The notes under the pieces were generated by a model. The model was given only the letters and a program-made list of their open reading frames with translations, was not told the origin of the DNA and did no database searches. DNA of 64,000 bases. Origin: Bacteroidales bacterium (GTDB taxonomy: Bacteria > Bacteroidota > Bacteroidia > Bacteroidales > UBA932). The DNA lies in contig JAILLE010000038.1 of assembly GCA_024693285.1 (NCBI GenBank), positions 1 through 64,000 on the forward strand. Reading direction: 5' to 3'. The position numbers were made by a program, and so were the translations under genes. Of this stretch, positions 53,607 through 63,211 are shown in pieces. How positions within the stretch are numbered: the first letter of the stretch is position 1; each line of letters starts with the position of its first letter.

Positions 53607-55565
53607 TTATTCATCCAATTTTTCCATTAATGACTCCCACTCGGCTGTCTTGTGGTCAAGGTCTCTCTTGTGCTCGAGATAAGTCCTTGTCAACTCCATA
53701 ATGTCATCCTCTTTACTGGGGTTCGACAACACTTTCTCAATCTCCTTCATCTTCCCCTCAATCTTCCCTATCTCGTTTTCGAGGAACTCCACACGACGCT
53801 TCAGTTTGGCAATCTCTTTCGACTCGCTCCTCCTCTTCTCGAAATCCTCCCTAGCTCTATCTTTATCTGTCACCGGGACAGCTATCGCATTCGCGGGGCT
53901 TGCCTGGGGACTAGCGCCCGTCGGTCCGAATCTTCTCTCTAACTCTCTAAGGTTCTCGATTTTACGTTTCTCAAGGAAGTCAGAGACGCCTCCGAGATGC
54001 TCTTTAACCTTTCCGTCACGGAACTCGTACATCTTATCGACCAACCCGTCGAGGAAGTCACGGTCATGAGACACAACAATCAATGTGCCATCGTATGCTT
54101 TCAGAGCCTGCTTGAGAATCTCCTTGGACTTGATGTCCATGTGGTTGGTGGGCTCATCCAAGGCCAGCAGGTTATATGGCTGGAGCATGAATTTGGCCAT
54201 TCCGAGCCTGGCCCTCTCGCCACCGGACAGGATACTGACCTTCTTGTCGATATCCTCACCTCGGAACAGGAACTGCGCCAATATGTCCCGAAGCTTGGTC
54301 CTGATGTCTCCAACAGCTATGTTGTCAAGAGTCTCCCTGACCGTAAGTTTCTGGTCCAGAATATCTTCCTGATTTTGGGCGTAATATCCCAGCGAGACAT
54401 TGTAACCACGCTTGGCCTCACCTTTAATAGGATCCAACTCCCCTGCGATAACTCTCATCAAGGTTGTCTTCCCTTCGCCATTACGGCCGATCAAGGCGAC
54501 CTTCTCCCCTCTTTTGACCTCGATGTCAGCATCAGTGAACACGACCTTCCCCGGGTATCCAACGGTGATTCCGGAAGCCTTGAACACAATGTCACCAGCT
54601 CGAGGCGCCGGAGGGAATTTGACGGTAAGGCGCACATTATCAGTCTCGTCGATCTCGATCCTGTCTAATCTCTCGAGTTGCTTGATTCTTGACTGGACCT
54701 GGTTGGACTTGGTCGGCTTGTAGCGGAAACGGTTGATGAAATCTTCCGTTTTCTCTATCATCCGCTGTTGGTTCTCATAGGCGGCCGTCTGCTGTGCGAG
54801 GCGTTCTTTTCTCAGCTCAACATATTGGCTAAAAGGGACTTTGTAGTCATGAATATGACCGAGCATGATCTCTACGGTCCGATTCGTGACATTGTCCAGG
54901 AACTTCCTGTCATGAGAAACCAGCAAAAGGGATCCTTTGCGGCTTTTCAGATAATCCTCCAACCACTCGATGGATTCAATGTCAAGATGATTGGTCGGCT
55001 CGTCAAGAAGCAGCACATCAGGATCGGACAGCAGTATCTTAGCAAGTTCGATCCTCATGTTCCATCCCTGGCTGAAGGTCTCCGTCTTTCTTCCGAAGTC
55101 CGAGTCTTTGAACCCGAGACCAAGAAGTGTTTTCTCGGCGAGCACCTCCGGAGGTTCCGAGTGGAAGAATGCCAAGGCGTCACTAAGGTCGTTCATCCGG
55201 CTGATCAGATTCATATAAGATTCTGATTCATAGTCGGTTCTGGAAGCAAGCGTCACCCCGATCGCATCAAGCTCCTCCTGGATCGAATTGACCTGGTCGA
55301 ACGCTGTCAGAGCCTCCTCCATCACCGTCCGGCCCTTATGGTGGTCCATGATCTGGGGAAGATAACCTATCCTGATGTCATTCGGTTTGTCGATCGAACC
55401 CGATGTGGGACTCTGCAATCCGCATATCAGCTTCATGACTGTCGATTTACCGGCTCCGTTCTTTCCTACGAGGCCGATCTTGTCATTTTCACTGATATGA
55501 AAATCTATACTGTCCAGCAGGGTGAATCCGCCGAACGCGACAGTCAATGAGTTGATGGATATCAT
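53607..55565 (-). CDS. ABC-F family ATP-binding protein (translation factor type)
   Basis: Soluble twin-ATPase ABC-F protein of 652 residues with no membrane part; relatives act on the ribosome. Two nucleotide-binding domains: Walker A GLVGKNGAGKST and LIGRNGEGKTT, signatures FSQGW (degenerate) and LSGGERARL, and Walker B LLLDEPTNHLD and LALDEPTNHMD. The linker between them (about 225-310) and a C-terminal coiled coil (about 560-652) resemble the Uup/YdiF type. It overlaps tatC by four bases. Confidence 0.93.
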   Translation of the reverse strand: MISINSLTVAFGGFTLLDSIDFHISENDKIGLVGKNGAGKSTVMKLICGLQSPTSGSIDKPNDIRIGYLPQIMDHHKGRTVMEEALTAFDQVNSIQEELDAIGVTLASRTDYESESYMNLISRMNDLSDALAFFHSEPPEVLAEKTLLGLGFKDSDFGRKTETFSQGWNMRIELAKILLSDPDVLLLDEPTNHLDIESIEWLEDYLKSRKGSLLLVSHDRKFLDNVTNRTVEIMLGHIHDYKVPFSQYVELRKERLAQQTAAYENQQRMIEKTEDFINRFRYKPTKSNQVQSRIKQLERLDRIEIDETDNVRLTVKFPPAPRAGDIVFKASGITVGYPGKVVFTDADIEVKRGEKVALIGRNGEGKTTLMRVIAGELDPIKGEAKRGYNVSLGYYAQNQEDILDQKLTVRETLDNIAVGDIRTKLRDILAQFLFRGEDIDKKVSILSGGERARLGMAKFMLQPYNLLALDEPTNHMDIKSKEILKQALKAYDGTLIVVSHDRDFLDGLVDKMYEFRDGKVKEHLGGVSDFLEKRKIENLRELERRFGPTGASPQASPANAIAVPVTDKDRAREDFEKRRSESKEIAKLKRRVEFLENEIGKIEGKMKEIEKVLSNPSKEDDIMELTRTYLEHKRDLDHKTAEWESLMEKLDE

Positions 55566-56371
55566 TCCTGAGCTGTTTCAGGCTCACCCTCCTCAATTTC
55601 TTCATCAGCCGGCCGGGGCTTGCAGAAGATCACACTTGCCTCGTATAGCAAAAGAAGAGGTGCGGCGGCTATCATCATCGAGAACGGATCAGCGGGAGTG
55701 ATAATAGCCGCGATACAAAGGATAGCCACAATAGCGTGCTTCCGGTATTTGTTCATAGTGTCTTTGTAGACCATGCCAAGCTTGTTAAGGATCACAATAA
55801 CAGCCGGGAACTCGAACACTATACCGAAGGCTAGGATTGTCGAAGTGAATAGGGATATGTATGAGTTCAGCGAGATGGTGTTGACCACGGCTTCACTGAT
55901 CTTGTACCCAAGGAAGAAATTAAGCGAAATAGGGACAATCAGCACATATCCGATATAAAGACCAAGATAGAACAGGAAAGAGGCTGCCAGGAATACTCCC
56001 CTGACAGTCTTTTTCTCGTTCTGGTACAAAGCGGGAGCTATGAATTTCCATATCTCCCATACAATGAACGGGAAAGAGAGGATAAAGCCCAGCTGGAAGG
56101 CCACCTTGAGATGGACGAAGAACTGTGTCGAGATCTCAAGGTTCACCAGGTTCATGTTGACATCCATGTTCAGCAGCTTGTACACCCAGAAATCACTTCT
56201 TGTAGGAGCCAAGACCACGTCGTCAAACACGAACTTCTTAAAGCAGAAAACTACGACGCTGATTATGGAAATAGCTAGCAATGAGCGGAATATAGTTCCT
56301 CTCAAAACCTCGAGATGGTCCCAGAAGGACATCTCGCCCACTTCCTGCGCATTCTTCTCTTCCTCAGTCAC
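55562..56371 (-). CDS. tatC: Sec-independent translocase subunit TatC
   Basis: Six-helix inner-membrane core of the twin-arginine export system; it binds RR signal peptides. The 269 residues have the N-terminal FWDHLEVLRGTIFRSLL, the conserved FPFIVWEIWKFIAPALY and the final ITPADPFSMMIAAAPLLLLYE. The start is a GTG at 56371, two bases after the tatA stop codon. The usual family length is about 250-280. Confidence 0.96.
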   Translation of the reverse strand: MTEEEKNAQEVGEMSFWDHLEVLRGTIFRSLLAISIISVVVFCFKKFVFDDVVLAPTRSDFWVYKLLNMDVNMNLVNLEISTQFFVHLKVAFQLGFILSFPFIVWEIWKFIAPALYQNEKKTVRGVFLAASFLFYLGLYIGYVLIVPISLNFFLGYKISEAVVNTISLNSYISLFTSTILAFGIVFEFPAVIVILNKLGMVYKDTMNKYRKHAIVAILCIAAIITPADPFSMMIAAAPLLLLYEASVIFCKPRPADEEIEEGEPETAQE

Positions 56372-56373
56372 GC

Positions 56374-56625
56374 TTACTGCTGGTAATCTTCTTTCTTCTC
56401 GATCTTGTCGGGGCTCTTGGCGGGAGCGTTCATGTCATTCTCGATGTCCCCGATCTGTTTCTCGACCTCGTTCATTCCCTGCTTGAAACTCTTCATTCCT
56501 TTACCAAGGCCATGCATGAGCTCAGGAATCTTTTTGCCTCCGAAAAGGAGAAGGATGACAAGGGCGATAATGACTATCTGCCAAGGTCCGACGACACCTA
56601 AAGGGAAAAATGTTAACATATTCAT
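56374..56625 (-). CDS. tatA: Sec-independent translocase subunit TatA
   Basis: Pore-forming subunit of the Tat system, 83 residues: one N-terminal transmembrane helix (WQIVIIALVILLLFGGKKIPEL), the FGGKKIPEL hinge, then an amphipathic helix (GLGKGMKSFKQGMNEVEK) and a charged tail. ATG 56625 is used; ATG 56619 two codons on is equally possible. No tatB is evident; the minimal TatA-TatC system is usual in this phylum. Confidence 0.95.
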   Translation of the reverse strand: MNMLTFFPLGVVGPWQIVIIALVILLLFGGKKIPELMHGLGKGMKSFKQGMNEVEKQIGDIENDMNAPAKSPDKIEKKEDYQQ

Positions 56626-56638
56626 GAATATTAAAGGT

Positions 56639-57052
56639 TTATCTATCGTTAATATGCTTTTCTATAGCCTCAAGCAGCTTTTCCGGGCAGCGGGTAGGGC
56701 GGCCCGTCGCCTTATTGAGGAAACCAAGCGTGACTTCACCATCCACACATAATGTGCCGTCCTGGTTATAAACCGCCTGCTTGATCCGGAGTTTAGCCAT
56801 AGGGGGCGTATCGATCATGGCGACAATCCGCAGGTCATCCCCCATCTTAGCCGGATGCTTGTAGTGGCACTCAACCGAGACAATCGGGATTGTCACCCCG
56901 TCCTCCTCACATTTCTCGATCGGGTAACCGAACTCCCGCATCATGTTGTTGCGGGCGCACTCGAAATAACGGATGTAATTCGAGTGATGGACGATGCCCA
57001 TCTGGTCCGTCTCGTAGTACCTAACCGGGAAAAATGTCTCGGAATACACCAT
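56639..57052 (-). CDS. Acyl-CoA thioesterase, YbgC/FadM family
   Basis: Hot-dog-fold thioesterase of 137 residues. The catalytic motif DQMGIVHHSNYIRYFECARN contains the Asp, and the sequence ends with the TLGFLNKATGRPTRCPEKL segment. It hydrolyses an acyl-CoA; chain preference is not visible. It lies 36 bp downstream of valS and 13 bp upstream of tatA. Confidence 0.92.
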   Translation of the reverse strand: MVYSETFFPVRYYETDQMGIVHHSNYIRYFECARNNMMREFGYPIEKCEEDGVTIPIVSVECHYKHPAKMGDDLRIVAMIDTPPMAKLRIKQAVYNQDGTLCVDGEVTLGFLNKATGRPTRCPEKLLEAIEKHINDR

Positions 57053-57088
57053 AACAAAAATGTTCTATGACTTAACTTTTTTGTTTCT

Positions 57089-59752
57089 TTACTTATTTTT
57101 CAGCGCCTTGAGACTATTCTCAAGATTCTCAATCTTAAGTAGGGCATCAGCCTCTTTCTTGCGCTCCAACTCGACAACTTTATCCGGGGCATGCGCTGTG
57201 AAAGCCTCATTTGAGAGTTTTTTGCGCACTCCTTCGAGGAAACCGCGGAGTCTGGTGAGCTCGGATTCCATCTTGGCGATCTCCTCACCAGCGTCGACCA
57301 AACCTCCTAGAGGCACAAAGACCTCCACTGTCCCGACCATGAATGACACACCGCTCTCATCTCCGAAATCAGCCACCTTCTCAGCGGAGCTGACATTGGC
57401 GAGTTTTGCGACGACAGGCATCATCTCCATCGGGAACTCCCCTTTCACTTTGATCTTAAGCGCCTCCTTGGGAGGAATATTCTTTTGCTGCCTGATTCCG
57501 CGGACGCCACCGGCGACTTCCTTCGCGGCCTCGAAATCCGCGATCACCTTCGGATCGACCTCTCCAGCGACAGGGGTAGGCTGATACATGATGGTCTCAC
57601 CTTCTTCCCTGCCAGCCATGGACTGCCAGAGCTCCTCACTGATAAACGGCATCACAGGATGGATCAGTTTGAGGAGTTTCTCCAGGAACACGTTGGTAGC
57701 CTCGAAAGTGGCCTTGTCAAGCGGCTGTCCGAAGGCAGGCTTGACAGCCTCAAGATACCAAGAGCAATAGTCGTCCCAGAATAACTTGTATATAGCCATC
57801 AAAGCATCAGAGATCCTGAACTTTGAATAGTACTCTTCGACTTGGGCGATAGTCTGGCTGAGCTTGTTTTCAAACCACTTGACTGACAATGCGTTGACAT
57901 CACTCTGCTGAAGTGATTCATCAACCGTCCATCCCTGCACCAAGCGGAAGGAATTCCAAATCTTATTGCAGAAATTGCGGCCTTGCTGGATCTGACCCTC
58001 ATCATAGAAGATGTCATTGCCAGCTGATGAGCAAAGCAGCATTCCGATCCTCACGGCATCGGCACCGTATTGCTTGATAAGCTCAAGAGGATCCGGAGAG
58101 TTACCGAGGGTCTTGCTCATCTTCCTGCCAAGCTTGTCACGTACTATTCCTGTGAAATACACATTGCTGAACGGGATGTCCTTCATGAACTCCCCGCCTG
58201 CCATAATCATCCTGGCCACCCAGAAGAAGATGATGTCCGGAGCGGTCACCAGATCGCTTGTGGGATAGTAATACGCCAGATCTTTGTTCGGGACATGATC
58301 CGGATGTCCGGGCATCTCAGGATCAAATACCGAGATCGGCCACAGCCAGCTAGAGAACCAGGTGTCGAGGACATCCTCGTCCTGCCTTAGATCAGCGGTG
58401 GTGAAAGCCGGGTTGATCTTCTTAGCGGCCTCCAGGGCCTTTTCGGGAGTCTCCTCGACAACCACCTGGCCGTCAGGAAGATAGTATGCGGGAATCCTCT
58501 GGCCCCACCAAAGCTGACGGGAAATACACCAGTCACGGGCATTCTCCATCCAGTGGCGGTAGATATTTCGATACTTGTCTGGTATGAACTTGATCTTTCC
58601 TGACTCCACACTGTCAAGTGCCATGGCGGCAAGGTCTCCCATCTTCAGGAACCACTGCGCGGAAAGTTTCGGCTCGATGACAGCGTCAGTCCTTTCCGAA
58701 TATCCTATCGGGGATATATATTCCTCGACTTTCTCAAGATTGCCGGCCTCCTCGAGCATCCCGACAATCTTTTTCCTGGCCACGAAACGATCCTCACCTA
58801 CAAGGATGACAGCCTCTTCGGTAAGTTTGCCGTGGTCATCTATAATGTTGATTATCGGGAGGTTATGACGTAGTCCAATCTCATAGTCGTGGGCGTCGTG
58901 GGCAGGCGTTACCTTGAGGCAGCCTGTTCCGAAGTCCATCTCAACATAGCTATCCTCAATTACGGGAATCTCCCTGCCGATAAGAGGGATAAGCACCTTT
59001 TTGCCTTTGAGCCAATGATAACGCTCGTCAGCCGGGTTGACGCAGATCGCCGAGTCGGCCATAATCGTCTCCGGACGGGTTGTGGCTATGACCAGATACT
59101 GGTCGGTAGGATTACCGTTACCGTCTGAGATATAATATCTGAGGTGATAGAAATGGCTCTTCGTGTCCTTGTGGATTACCTCATCATCGCTGATGGCGGT
59201 CAATGCCACGGGATCCCAGTTGACCATTCTAACACCCCTGTAGATCATGCCCTTCTTGTAGAAATAGCAGAAAGTGGCGATAACAGCGTCAGAGAGAGCA
59301 GGTTCCATTGTGAAACGCGTGCGATCCCAGTCACAGGAGGCGCCGAGCTTACGTAACTGCTTGAGGATTATGCCACCATGCTCCTCTTTCCATTCCCAAG
59401 CGTATTTGAGGAACTCCTCGCGGGTCAGATCCTCTTTTGATATTCCTTTCTCCTTGAGCCTGGCGACAACCTTGCTCTCAGTAGCGATAGAGGCATGGTC
59501 GGTGCCGGGCACCCAGCAAGCGTTCTTCCCGTCCATGCGGGCCTTGCGGATAAGGACATCGTTCAAAGTGTTGTTGAGCACATGGCCCATGTGGAGAATA
59601 CCGGTCACATTCGGCGGCGGGATAACGATGGTATAAGGCTCCTTCTCGTTAGGCTCGGAACGGAAACACTTGTGTTCCAGCCACCAGGAATACCATTTAT
59701 CCTCAACCTCCGACGGATTGTATTTAGCGGACAGCTCCTTCTTCTCGCTCAT
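57089..59752 (-). CDS. valS: Valyl-tRNA synthetase
   Basis: Class I aminoacyl-tRNA synthetase charging tRNA-Val, 887 residues. The HIGH motif is HMGH (54-57) in PPNVTGILHMGH, and KMSKT in LGRKMSKTLGNSPDP lies near residue 540. The editing domain (about 190-350, with TTRPETIMADSAICV), anticodon-binding domain and C-terminal coiled coil (about 815-887) are all present. It heads the seven-gene minus operon that ends with the dipeptidase gene. Confidence 0.98.
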   Translation of the reverse strand: MSEKKELSAKYNPSEVEDKWYSWWLEHKCFRSEPNEKEPYTIVIPPPNVTGILHMGHVLNNTLNDVLIRKARMDGKNACWVPGTDHASIATESKVVARLKEKGISKEDLTREEFLKYAWEWKEEHGGIILKQLRKLGASCDWDRTRFTMEPALSDAVIATFCYFYKKGMIYRGVRMVNWDPVALTAISDDEVIHKDTKSHFYHLRYYISDGNGNPTDQYLVIATTRPETIMADSAICVNPADERYHWLKGKKVLIPLIGREIPVIEDSYVEMDFGTGCLKVTPAHDAHDYEIGLRHNLPIINIIDDHGKLTEEAVILVGEDRFVARKKIVGMLEEAGNLEKVEEYISPIGYSERTDAVIEPKLSAQWFLKMGDLAAMALDSVESGKIKFIPDKYRNIYRHWMENARDWCISRQLWWGQRIPAYYLPDGQVVVEETPEKALEAAKKINPAFTTADLRQDEDVLDTWFSSWLWPISVFDPEMPGHPDHVPNKDLAYYYPTSDLVTAPDIIFFWVARMIMAGGEFMKDIPFSNVYFTGIVRDKLGRKMSKTLGNSPDPLELIKQYGADAVRIGMLLCSSAGNDIFYDEGQIQQGRNFCNKIWNSFRLVQGWTVDESLQQSDVNALSVKWFENKLSQTIAQVEEYYSKFRISDALMAIYKLFWDDYCSWYLEAVKPAFGQPLDKATFEATNVFLEKLLKLIHPVMPFISEELWQSMAGREEGETIMYQPTPVAGEVDPKVIADFEAAKEVAGGVRGIRQQKNIPPKEALKIKVKGEFPMEMMPVVAKLANVSSAEKVADFGDESGVSFMVGTVEVFVPLGGLVDAGEEIAKMESELTRLRGFLEGVRKKLSNEAFTAHAPDKVVELERKKEADALLKIENLENSLKALKNK

Positions 59753-59791
59753 ATCTTTCGTTTATTCAATATTTACTTTATTCCAGAATCA

Positions 59792-59799
59792 CAAATATA
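59792..59799 (-). promoter_or_regulatory. Predicted -7 element for the valS operon
   Basis: TATATTTG on the minus strand matches TAnnTTTG; start site near 59785, giving a 5' UTR of about 33 nt before valS. Confidence 0.55.
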
Positions 59800-59812
59800 A
59801 CACAATTTTCAC

Positions 59813-59820
59813 TAATTTTG
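59813..59820 (+). promoter_or_regulatory. Predicted -7 element for the DUF3467 operon
   Basis: TAATTTTG matches TAnnTTTG; start site near 59827, about 13 bases before the ATG at 59840. It lies 14 bases from the divergent valS -7 element. Confidence 0.55.
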
Positions 59821-59839
59821 CCCCATAAACAAGAGTATC

Positions 59840-60169
59840 ATGGAAGAGAAAAAGGAAATAAGCTTGGAGATCAAGCCTGAGATCGCGAAAGGCACCTATT
59901 CGAACCTCGCCATCATCACCCACTCCCATAGCGAATTCATCATTGATTTCGCCACCATGCTCCCCGGCCTTCCCAAGCCGGACATCGGTAACCGTATAGT
60001 GATGACCCCGGAACATGCGAAGAGGCTTCTGAACGCTCTTATGGACAACGTGACCAAATACGAGTCCCAGTTCGGTCTTATCCAGCTTGGCGGCCAGCCC
60101 CAGCAGCAGGGTGGCACCTTCAACCTAGGTGACCTTCCCCAGTTCGGCCCCGGTGGAGCCAAATCATAA
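59840..60169 (+). CDS. DUF3467 family protein
   Basis: A small cytosolic protein of 109 residues with the DUF3467 core (EIKPEIAKGTYSNLAIITHS, EFIIDFATMLPGLPKPDIGN, RIVMTPEHAKRLLNAL). The C-terminal 30 residues are Gly, Gln and Pro rich. Function is not known. It is the first gene of a plus-strand group with kdsC, maf and an esterase, four bases before kdsC. Confidence 0.9.
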   Translation: MEEKKEISLEIKPEIAKGTYSNLAIITHSHSEFIIDFATMLPGLPKPDIGNRIVMTPEHAKRLLNALMDNVTKYESQFGLIQLGGQPQQQGGTFNLGDLPQFGPGGAKS

Positions 60170-60173
60170 TTAG

Positions 60174-60698
60174 ATGACTGATTTAAAGGATATTAAGGCT
60201 TTCGCTTTCGACATCGATGGAGTGATGACGGACGGAGGCATATTGGCTGACCTTGAAGGACAGCTATACAGGACATTTGATGCCAAGGACGGTTTCGCCG
60301 TCAGGATGGCGAGCATGAACGGCTACCCTGTCGCCGTCATCACCGGAGCCCGTTCCCAAAGTGTACGAGCCCGCTTCTCAGGCAATGGAATCCCTCCTGA
60401 AGACATTTATCTCGGATCAAGAGACAAGATCACCGATTTCGACGATTTCTGCCGCAGGCATGGCTTGGAGCGCTCTCAGGTGATGTTTTTTGGAGATGAT
60501 ATCCCCGACATTCCGGTGCTTCTTGCCGCTGGAATCGGGGTGGTGCCATCCGACGCTGTCGAAGAAGCTAAGGAAGCCGCGGACATAATCTCCGACCGGC
60601 CGGGAGGAAAAGGCTGTGTCAGGAAACACTTCGAGGATGTCATGAAAGCTCAGGGGCATTGGAATTTTGATGTCCAGCTTTATAAGAATAAGTTCTAG
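60174..60698 (+). CDS. kdsC: KdsC-like HAD phosphatase (KDO-8-P phosphatase)
   Basis: HAD-superfamily phosphatase, 174 residues, of the C0 type without cap. The catalytic motif FDIDGVMTDGG carries nucleophile Asp13 and Asp15; motif II is AVITGARSQSVRAR, and motif III/IV lie in the GDDIPDIPVL region. Best match is 3-deoxy-D-manno-octulosonate 8-phosphate phosphatase of LPS core synthesis, but related HADs act on other sugar phosphates. Confidence 0.85.
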   Translation: MTDLKDIKAFAFDIDGVMTDGGILADLEGQLYRTFDAKDGFAVRMASMNGYPVAVITGARSQSVRARFSGNGIPPEDIYLGSRDKITDFDDFCRRHGLERSQVMFFGDDIPDIPVLLAAGIGVVPSDAVEEAKEAADIISDRPGGKGCVRKHFEDVMKAQGHWNFDVQLYKNKF

Positions 60699-60702
60699 CG
60701 AT

Positions 60703-61284
60703 ATGGACACCAACGGAAAGAAGATAATCCTCGCCAGCAACTCCCCTCGCCGTAAGGAACTTATGGCCGGCCTGGGCATAGATTTCATCAGCGATACGGA
60801 CACCTCTTTTGTTGAGACTTACTCCCCTGACACGCCTCACACCAAAGTTCCGGAGATAATGTCGGAAGGTAAGTCACATGGTTTCCACCGTCCTCTTGGT
60901 CCTGATGAGATCCTTGTCACATCGGACACGATGGTTTTGTGCGGAATGGAGATCCTCGGCAAGCCCGTGGACAAAAGCGACGCTATCCGGATGCTTAAAC
61001 TTCTCTCCGGAAGAGAGCACCAGGTCATTACAGCTGTAACTATCCGTGACGCCCATAAGGAGAAGACATTCTCCGTCTCCTCGTTTGTTCTATTCAAAGA
61101 ATTGTCAGACAAGGAGATAGAGTATTATATCGACAATTATCATCCCTTCGACAAGGCGGGTGCCTACGGAGTCCAGGAATGGATAGGATTCGTCGGCATC
61201 ACATCTATCGACGGCTCCTTCTATAACGTCATGGGCTTCCCTACCCAGCGTTTCTACGATGAGCTCCAGGACTTCCTGGTATGA
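60703..61284 (+). CDS. maf: Maf-like nucleotide pyrophosphatase
   Basis: Hydrolyses nucleoside triphosphates, often modified ones or dTTP/UTP, to the monophosphate. The 193 residues begin with LASNSPRRKELMAGLGIDF and contain SDTMVLCG, LSGREHQVITAVTI and DKAGAYGVQEWIGFVGITSIDGS (shortened motif). ATG 60703, four bases after the kdsC stop codon, is taken as start; an upstream frame overlaps kdsC. It overlaps the esterase gene by four bases (ATGA). Confidence 0.92.
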   Translation: MDTNGKKIILASNSPRRKELMAGLGIDFISDTDTSFVETYSPDTPHTKVPEIMSEGKSHGFHRPLGPDEILVTSDTMVLCGMEILGKPVDKSDAIRMLKLLSGREHQVITAVTIRDAHKEKTFSVSSFVLFKELSDKEIEYYIDNYHPFDKAGAYGVQEWIGFVGITSIDGSFYNVMGFPTQRFYDELQDFLV

Positions 61285-62096
61285 GATCCAAACTGATTCT
61301 GATAGCCGCTTTTGTTTTCGCTTTCACTGTCAGAGCGGAAGCTCAACTTATCTCGCACCATGGTGTTGTTAAAGGAGGCTATGATTTCTGGGTGTATGTT
61401 CCTCAAGACAGGGCAGCCAAAGACACCACAAAGCTTCCTTTAGTCTTGTTTCTCCATGGGAAAAGCTTGTCCGGAACCAATCTTGAGAAAGTCAGGGAAT
61501 ATGGTCCCCTGGAAGCCCTGAAATTCGGCCGTAAGATTGACGCCATAGTCCTGGCTCCACAGTCACCCGGTGGCTGGAGCCCTTCCAGAGTCAAGAAAAC
61601 ATTGGATTGGACAGAGGCACGTTACCCTGTCGACACTAACCGGATTTATGTCTTCGGTATGAGCATGGGTGGTTACGGAACCATCGATTTCACAGGGACT
61701 TACCCGGACAAAGTAGCGGCGGCGATCGCCATGTGCGGTGGAGCTGACATCAAGGACGTTTCAGGGTTGAACAAGGTTCCTCTTTGGATCATTCATGGCA
61801 CCTCGGACTCTGCGGTCTCATGGAAAAGGTCGCAGGCTGTAGTGGACGCCATGAAAGCCTCCGGTCCAGCTGACCTTCTTCGCTACGACCTCCATCCGGG
61901 GCTAAGTCACTCTTATCTTGGCAGGGTATTCTATATGTCAGAGCCTTACGAGTGGCTGTTCAAGCACTCTCTCTCAGATTCCGTCAGGACAGTCGACCAG
62001 ACAATACAGATCACAAAGGACGGTATGTCGAAGGCCTACAAGAGCATGCCGGGAAGGCGTACTCTGAAAGTAGTAGAATACAAAGGGAAAAAGTAA
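61281..62096 (+). CDS. Exported alpha/beta-hydrolase (esterase/prolyl oligopeptidase-like)
   Basis: A 271-residue secreted alpha/beta-hydrolase: signal peptide LILIAAFVFAFTVRAEAQ, oxyanion region LFLHG, nucleophile Ser128 in GMSMGGYG, Asp176 in HGTSDS and His210 in GLSHSYLG. It resembles the phospholipase/carboxylesterase proteins with a predicted peptidase label; substrate unknown, perhaps a feruloyl or acetyl ester of plant glycan. The last 45 residues lie beyond the hydrolase core and have no recognised domain. Confidence 0.85.
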   Translation: MRSKLILIAAFVFAFTVRAEAQLISHHGVVKGGYDFWVYVPQDRAAKDTTKLPLVLFLHGKSLSGTNLEKVREYGPLEALKFGRKIDAIVLAPQSPGGWSPSRVKKTLDWTEARYPVDTNRIYVFGMSMGGYGTIDFTGTYPDKVAAAIAMCGGADIKDVSGLNKVPLWIIHGTSDSAVSWKRSQAVVDAMKASGPADLLRYDLHPGLSHSYLGRVFYMSEPYEWLFKHSLSDSVRTVDQTIQITKDGMSKAYKSMPGRRTLKVVEYKGKK

Positions 62097-62100
62097 TCAG

Positions 62101-63177
62101 TTAATCTTCAGCTGGTTTCTCCTCTTCCTGAGGCAAGTTGATGGTGCGGAAACGCTTCTGTCTACGCTCCCATCTCTCACGGGCGAACTGCTGCATATCG
62201 ATGGCCTGGTCGTTCTCATCAATGATCTCGAGGCCTAGAATTGTCTCGATAATATCCTCGAGAGTGACAATACCCTGGAAGCACCCATATTCATCGATTA
62301 TAAGAGCGATCTGCTCATGCTTTTTCAAAAGCTCCTCCCAAACCTTGCTCAATGAATCCTCCTCATTGAAGAAGGAAACAGGACGCTTGAACTCCTTGAG
62401 CCTCTTGTCGAACTCATCATCCGCAAGGCCTTCGAGAGCGTCTGAAAGAAGGATGTAGCCTGTTATATATTCCGGGGAATCACCATAGACAGGGATTCTG
62501 GAATAATGGAGATACTGGTCGTTCTTGTAGAAGTTCTTGAGCATCATGTTCTCCTGGGCTGTGACAGCCACGATTCTGGGCGTCATCGCCTCATAAGCCG
62601 GCACATTGTCCAACTTCATGATATTCTGGATAACCTTGTTCTCGTCAGAGTCGATCACACCCTCCTCCACGCCGATATTGGCCATCGCGGTGACTTCCTC
62701 GCGGCTGACGGCGGCCTCATCCTCATCCTTGGAGAGAATCTTACCGACAAGGCTGGCCAAGAGCACCAGAGGATACATCAAGACGATCAGAAGCGAGATC
62801 ATCCTTGTCGCGAAGCCCATCAAATGTTTCCAGTATGAGGTTCCGATGGTTTTTGGTACGATCTCGGCGAAGACCAGGATCAAAAGAGTCATTATGGCGG
62901 AGATGATTCCGAACCATGTGCTGCCGAAAAGGATTGTGGCTTGGCGGCCGACACCGGCGGCGCCAATCGTATTGGCGATCGTGTTTAGTGATAAGATAGC
63001 CGCCAGTGGCTTTTCGGTGTCAGTCTTATAATCGAGGAACTTATCCGCCAGCTTGTAACCCTGCTCCTTCTTCATCGTGATGAAAGACAGCGGAGTTGAC
63101 ATCAAGGTCGCCTCAAGGATAGAACAGAGGAACGAGACGAGAAGAGTTCCGAATAAGAATGTCAGCAGCAGTGCCAT
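62101..63177 (-). CDS. CNNM/DUF21 plus CBS-pair membrane protein (hemolysin family)
   Basis: A 358-residue membrane protein: DUF21 (CNNM) transmembrane domain with three to four helices (about 1-170), then a CBS pair (about 195-330). It lacks the C-terminal CorC_HlyC domain that closes many relatives, ending instead in a short basic then acidic tail. Family members take part in Mg2+ or Co2+ homeostasis. ATG 63177 is the start; a TTG nine bases upstream is less likely given the -7 element at 63202-63195. Confidence 0.88.
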   Translation of the reverse strand: MALLLTFLFGTLLVSFLCSILEATLMSTPLSFITMKKEQGYKLADKFLDYKTDTEKPLAAILSLNTIANTIGAAGVGRQATILFGSTWFGIISAIMTLLILVFAEIVPKTIGTSYWKHLMGFATRMISLLIVLMYPLVLLASLVGKILSKDEDEAAVSREEVTAMANIGVEEGVIDSDENKVIQNIMKLDNVPAYEAMTPRIVAVTAQENMMLKNFYKNDQYLHYSRIPVYGDSPEYITGYILLSDALEGLADDEFDKRLKEFKRPVSFFNEEDSLSKVWEELLKKHEQIALIIDEYGCFQGIVTLEDIIETILGLEIIDENDQAIDMQQFARERWERRQKRFRTINLPQEEEKPAED

Positions 63178-63194
63178 AAAAACCAAATATCGTA

Positions 63195-63202
63195 CAAATA
63201 TA
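63195..63202 (-). promoter_or_regulatory. Predicted -7 element for the CNNM-like gene
   Basis: TATATTTG on the minus strand matches TAnnTTTG; start site near 63188, about 11 bases before the ATG at 63177. It separates this gene from the TonB-dependent receptor gene upstream. Confidence 0.55.
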
Positions 63203-63211
63203 GCACAATAT